Assembly: GCA_002840275.1 (NCBI GenBank) | Contig: PHAB01000003.1 | Coordinates: 124,001-188,000, forward strand | From: Firmicutes bacterium HGW-Firmicutes-14 | Lineage (GTDB): Bacteria > Bacillota > Thermincolia > Thermincolales > UBA2595 | Direction of reading: 5' to 3' | DNA: 64,000 nt | Part shown: positions 60,781 through 64,000 of the stretch, piece after piece | How positions within the stretch are numbered: the stretch's first letter is position 1 | Layout of the letters: every line of letters starts with the position of its first letter | The notes under the pieces: generated by a model | Told to the model about the DNA's origin: nothing | What the model saw: only the letters and a program-made list of their open reading frames with translations | The model's database searches: none | Position numbers and translations under genes: made by a program

Positions 60781-60810
60781 AACAGGTCATTTACCGGCCT
60801 GTTTTTCTTT
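60781..60810 (+). terminator. Rho-independent terminator
   Basis: AACAGG and CCTGTT pair with an 11-base loop, followed by TTTCTTTT. Confidence 0.75.
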
Positions 60811-60912
60811 TACTACAGGTATATTTTATGACTTCCAAATCAAAGGAATAACCGCACAAAATATAGAATTATTATTGAATGACTTATCAATCGATATCCG
60901 GAGGTGCTGGAT

Positions 60913-63900
60913 TTGAATCTTCGGTTCCTGTTGGGCCGGGCCGGTTCAGGAAAAACTCACTATATGCTGCATTCGGTTAGGGAGCAGTTGCTTCAATCCC
61001 AGGAAGGCTCCCCGGTTGTTTTATTGGTTCCTGAACAGGCAACTTTTCAGACGGAATATACCCTCACATCCAGGATGGGCCTTAAGGGTTCAATCAGGGC
61101 CCAGGTTCTAAGTTTCCGGCGCCTTGCATACAGGGTACTGCAGGAAACGGGAGGGGCCACCAGGGTTCCCATTGGAGAACTCGGCAAACGGATGGTCCTG
61201 CGGGGAATTCTGGAAAAACGTAAATCCGAATTGCGTATCTTCGGAAGGCTGGCCGGGCAGCCAGGTTTTGCGGACAGTCTGGCCAGGACTATAGGAGAGA
61301 TGAAAACCTACCTGGTCAGCCCTGATTCCCTCACGGAAGCAGCGGAGGGCATTGATACGAATTCTGTTTTTCTGCATGACAAGATTGCTGACATAGTTAT
61401 GCTTTACAATGAAATGGATGAATACCTGGAGGACCGCTATACAGACCCTGATGATTATCTCAGTCTGCTGGCAGAGAGGATTGCCCTGGCACCCTCCTTT
61501 AAATCGGCAGAATTCTGGATAGATGGTTTTAAGGGTTTCACACCCCAGGAGTTAAAAGTTATAGAAAAAATATTTCCTGTTGCCGGTACTTTGAATGTTT
61601 CGATATGTATAGAGCCTTCCCTGACCGGCGCCGGTCTTTCACAGGAGGACCTTTTTTATCCGACCTGGAAGACTTATCAGGAAGTAATCAGAGCAGCATC
61701 CCAGGCCGGGGCAACAGTCCTAAAACCAGTCATTTTAGATAACCGGCCCCCTCCGAGATTCTTAAATGCTCCTGATATTGCCCACCTGGAGCAAAACCTG
61801 TTCAGCTACCCCGCCAAGTCATACAGTCAGCAGGCGGGTGGCGGGATAACCATATTGGCTGCCGCCAATCGCCGTGCTGAGGTTGAGGCCTGTGCCAGGG
61901 AAATCGTCAGACTGGCCAGGGACGAGGGGTTCCGCTGGCGCGATATTTCTATTTTAACCAGAGAACTGGAAGTTTACGGCGAATTGATTGCCAACATCTT
62001 TAAAGACTATGACATACCTGTTTTTATTGACACAAAGAAAAAAGTGATGCATCATCCATTGGTGGAACTTATCCGGTCTGCTCTGGAAACGGTCATCAAA
62101 AAATGGTCTTATGAGCCTGTTTTTCGTTATCTTAAAACTGACTTAGTCCCCGTTGACCGGGATGAGGTTTTCCTTTTGGAAAATTACTGCCTCGCCCACG
62201 GGATAAGAGGAAACAGGTGGGTTGACGGAAAAGACTGGCAGTACCGGCGCCATTATACCCTGGGTGAGGATAATGATATAAGCGAAAAAGAAAAAGCAGA
62301 CCTTGTTCTGATTAATGATATCAGGGAAAAAGCTTCCAAAGCCCTGGCGGACTTTAACGATAGAGTTTCCTTATGTCATACGGTTCGCGGGGTCACAGAG
62401 GCTCTGTTCATTCTTCTGGAGGACCTGAAAGCACACGAAACTATAAATGAATGGAAAACCAAAGCCGAGATGGAAGGGAACCTGGAAAAAGCCAGGGAAC
62501 ACGCTCAGATATGGTCCGGCCTAATAAGCCTTTTCGATGAACTGGTTGAAGCCCTGGGAAATGAGGAAATGGCCCTTGACACATATGCCGGAATAATTGA
62601 TTCCGGTTTGGAATCCATGACTATCGGTATGATTCCTCCCGGATTGGACCAGGTTATTGCCGGTTCCCCTGACCGATCCAGAAATCCCGATACTGCGGCA
62701 GCCTTTCTGTTAGGCGCTGTAGAGGGAGTTATTCCGGCCAGGATTTCAGATGATGGGATTTTCAATAACACCGAAAGAGAAAAACTTGCTTCGGCAGGAG
62801 CTGCCATTGCCCCGGGAAGCAGGCACAGGGTATTTGAAGAAAACTATATCGTCTATATGGCTGTAACCCGGGCAGGGAAAAGGCTCATATTAAGCTTCCC
62901 CATGGCAGATGATGAAGGAAAGACCCTTCTGCCATCCCCCGTTATATCAGGAATCAAGAAACTGTTCCCCGGTGTAAAAGAAAGATTTATTCAGGTCGAA
63001 CCCCTCACCGGTGATACAGAGGAATGCACCGGATTTGTTGTCCATCCTGTTCCGGCCTTAACCTATCTTACATCCAGGCTGCGGGAAGCAAAAAGCGGGA
63101 ACAAAATGAATCCTGTCTGGTGGGACCTCTACAACTGGTATATGGGAAGCAGTATAAAAGAAAAAGCTGCCAGGGTCATAAGTTCCGTTTTTCACTCAAA
63201 TACTGCCAGGACCCTGTCGGCAGATAAATGCCGGTCCCTTTATGGAACCCCGGTAAAAACCAGTGTTTCCAGGGTTGAGAAATACATATCCTGTCCTTTT
63301 GCTCACTACTCAGCATATGGTCTCAGGTTGCAAGACAGGCAAATATATCGCCTGGAGGCCCCTGACATGGGGGAATTCTTTCATGCGGCCCTTAAGTGTT
63401 TTACCGAAGAACAGGCCAAAATGCAGGTGGACTGGGGCCGGCTTGACCGGGAAGAATGCATCCGTATCGCCGGGAAAATCGTTTCCGAACTTGCTCCCAG
63501 TCTGCAGAATGAGATTCTCTTAAGTTCCGCCCGGTACCGTTACCTGACAGGTAAGCTTAACAGGGCTGTAACCAGGGCGGTTTTGACCCTTGGTGAACAT
63601 GCCCGGTTAGGGAATTTCAGGCCGGTAGGGGTTGAGGTGTCCTTCGGCCCCGGCACCCGGTTCCCCCACACGCAGATTGAGCTTCCCGGGGGGGATTCTC
63701 TGGCCCTGACAGGCAGGATTGACCGTCTGGATGTGTTCGAGGATGAAGATAATATTTACCTGAGGGTTATAGACTATAAATCAAGTGATCAGAATATAAA
63801 GCCTGAAGACATCTTCCACGGGGTCAGGCTTCAACTCCTGACTTACCTTCATATAGCCGTAGAGCATTATTCCATGCTGACAGGCAAAAAAGTGAAGCCT

Positions 63901-64000
63901 GCAGGGATTTTTTACTTTACCGTTTTGGACCCCTTTGTTACAGGTGCGGGCCCGTTAGCCCCGGAAGAAGTGGAAAGGTCAGTACTGGCCAGGCTTAAAA
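60913..64000 (+). CDS. addB: Helicase-nuclease subunit AddB (partial, runs off the window)
   Basis: The start of AddB, open to the end of the window (at least 1029 codons). AddAB processes DNA double-strand ends for recombination and repair. Walker A is LLGRAGSGKTHYML; later the helicase region, then the Fe-S Cys in SVSRVEKYISCPFAHYSA near residue 790, and nuclease motifs LTGRIDRLDVF and VIDYKSSDQ. The C-terminal Cys cluster is beyond the window. TTG at 60913 follows GGAGGTG by seven bases. addA is expected downstream. Confidence 0.95.
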   Translation, partial: MNLRFLLGRAGSGKTHYMLHSVREQLLQSQEGSPVVLLVPEQATFQTEYTLTSRMGLKGSIRAQVLSFRRLAYRVLQETGGATRVPIGELGKRMVLRGILEKRKSELRIFGRLAGQPGFADSLARTIGEMKTYLVSPDSLTEAAEGIDTNSVFLHDKIADIVMLYNEMDEYLEDRYTDPDDYLSLLAERIALAPSFKSAEFWIDGFKGFTPQELKVIEKIFPVAGTLNVSICIEPSLTGAGLSQEDLFYPTWKTYQEVIRAASQAGATVLKPVILDNRPPPRFLNAPDIAHLEQNLFSYPAKSYSQQAGGGITILAAANRRAEVEACAREIVRLARDEGFRWRDISILTRELEVYGELIANIFKDYDIPVFIDTKKKVMHHPLVELIRSALETVIKKWSYEPVFRYLKTDLVPVDRDEVFLLENYCLAHGIRGNRWVDGKDWQYRRHYTLGEDNDISEKEKADLVLINDIREKASKALADFNDRVSLCHTVRGVTEALFILLEDLKAHETINEWKTKAEMEGNLEKAREHAQIWSGLISLFDELVEALGNEEMALDTYAGIIDSGLESMTIGMIPPGLDQVIAGSPDRSRNPDTAAAFLLGAVEGVIPARISDDGIFNNTEREKLASAGAAIAPGSRHRVFEENYIVYMAVTRAGKRLILSFPMADDEGKTLLPSPVISGIKKLFPGVKERFIQVEPLTGDTEECTGFVVHPVPALTYLTSRLREAKSGNKMNPVWWDLYNWYMGSSIKEKAARVISSVFHSNTARTLSADKCRSLYGTPVKTSVSRVEKYISCPFAHYSAYGLRLQDRQIYRLEAPDMGEFFHAALKCFTEEQAKMQVDWGRLDREECIRIAGKIVSELAPSLQNEILLSSARYRYLTGKLNRAVTRAVLTLGEHARLGNFRPVGVEVSFGPGTRFPHTQIELPGGDSLALTGRIDRLDVFEDEDNIYLRVIDYKSSDQNIKPEDIFHGVRLQLLTYLHIAVEHYSMLTGKKVKPAGIFYFTVLDPFVTGAGPLAPEEVERSVLARLK

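Noticed and set aside
1-64000. CRISPR array, rRNA or integrase-bearing island
   Set aside because: No regularly spaced repeats, rRNA-like sequence or recombinase/transposase gene could be found; the only mobile-like units are E1-E3.

Overview
The window looks like chromosome from a spore-forming, strictly anaerobic Firmicute of the Peptococcaceae / Desulfotomaculum-Pelotomaculum kind. The evidence is Gram-positive style ribosome binding sites with frequent TTG/GTG starts, consensus sigma-A promoters, the sporulation set prkA-yhbH-spoVR, a sporulation-kinase-like histidine kinase, and an energy metabolism built on a complex I without a visible NADH module plus an Hdr/Flx electron-bifurcating complex. 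This placement is inference: the window has no rRNA and no sulfate-reduction genes.

Layout. 1-7.7 kb: end of nuoD and then nuoHIJKLMN, with no nuoEFG between D and H. 7.8-13.1 kb: YraN nuclease-like protein, hydrogenase-type maturation protease, YifB/ComM ATPase, a PAS-AAA-Fis regulator that lacks GAFTGA, and spermidine synthase. 13.2-18.1 kb: a 49-residue zinc-finger protein and prkA-yhbH-spoVR. 18.2-27 kb: adk, a ClpA/ClpC-type unfoldase with an overlapping small chaperone-like gene, murI, a P-loop kinase, a LysR regulator, membrane proteins and an EndoIII/MagIII-type glycosylase. 27-36.5 kb: structured element E1, tRNA-Arg(CCG), a NERD-kinase membrane fusion, MazG, pgsA, the 5-oxoprolinase genes pxpBAC, trxB, a small ferredoxin behind a CsoR-like operator, an FmdB zinc ribbon, and element E2. 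36.5-45.2 kb: an OmpR/WalK-type two-component system, a 44-residue Cys-rich protein, YjbQ, a UspA protein, a DinG-type exonuclease-helicase, psd and pssA. 45.2-46.2 kb: gene-poor, holding element E3. 46.2-53 kb: hdrC-hdrB-hdrA-flxD, two Fe-S subunits, and flxA. 53.2-64 kb: a small membrane protein, a sensor kinase, a TetR-controlled ABC efflux operon, a hemerythrin protein, two unknowns and the start of addB.

The two strongest observations are these. (1) The Hdr/Flx operon contains two in-frame UGA codons, one in hdrA and one in the MvhD-like flxD. Each sits where the family has a conserved Cys, and each is followed by a compact hairpin of bacterial SECIS type, so both genes almost certainly encode selenoproteins and would be mis-annotated as split genes. 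(2) Three long inverted-repeat elements of about 184, 227 and 276 bp carry related structured cores and no transposase. E1 and E2 share termini and each sits inside the loop of a Rho-independent terminator hairpin; E1 is flanked by a clean 6-bp duplication. They look like a non-autonomous mobile family that targets terminators, possibly carrying a structured RNA.

How the genes work together: complex I (probably ferredoxin-fed) and the Flx-Hdr complex would connect NADH, ferredoxin and a disulfide/thiol couple, which suits a sulfate-reducing, syntrophic or acetogenic anaerobe. The thioredoxin reductase, hemerythrin, small ferredoxin and metal/thiol-type operator fit redox and metal stress handling. 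The remaining genes are housekeeping, envelope and sporulation functions.
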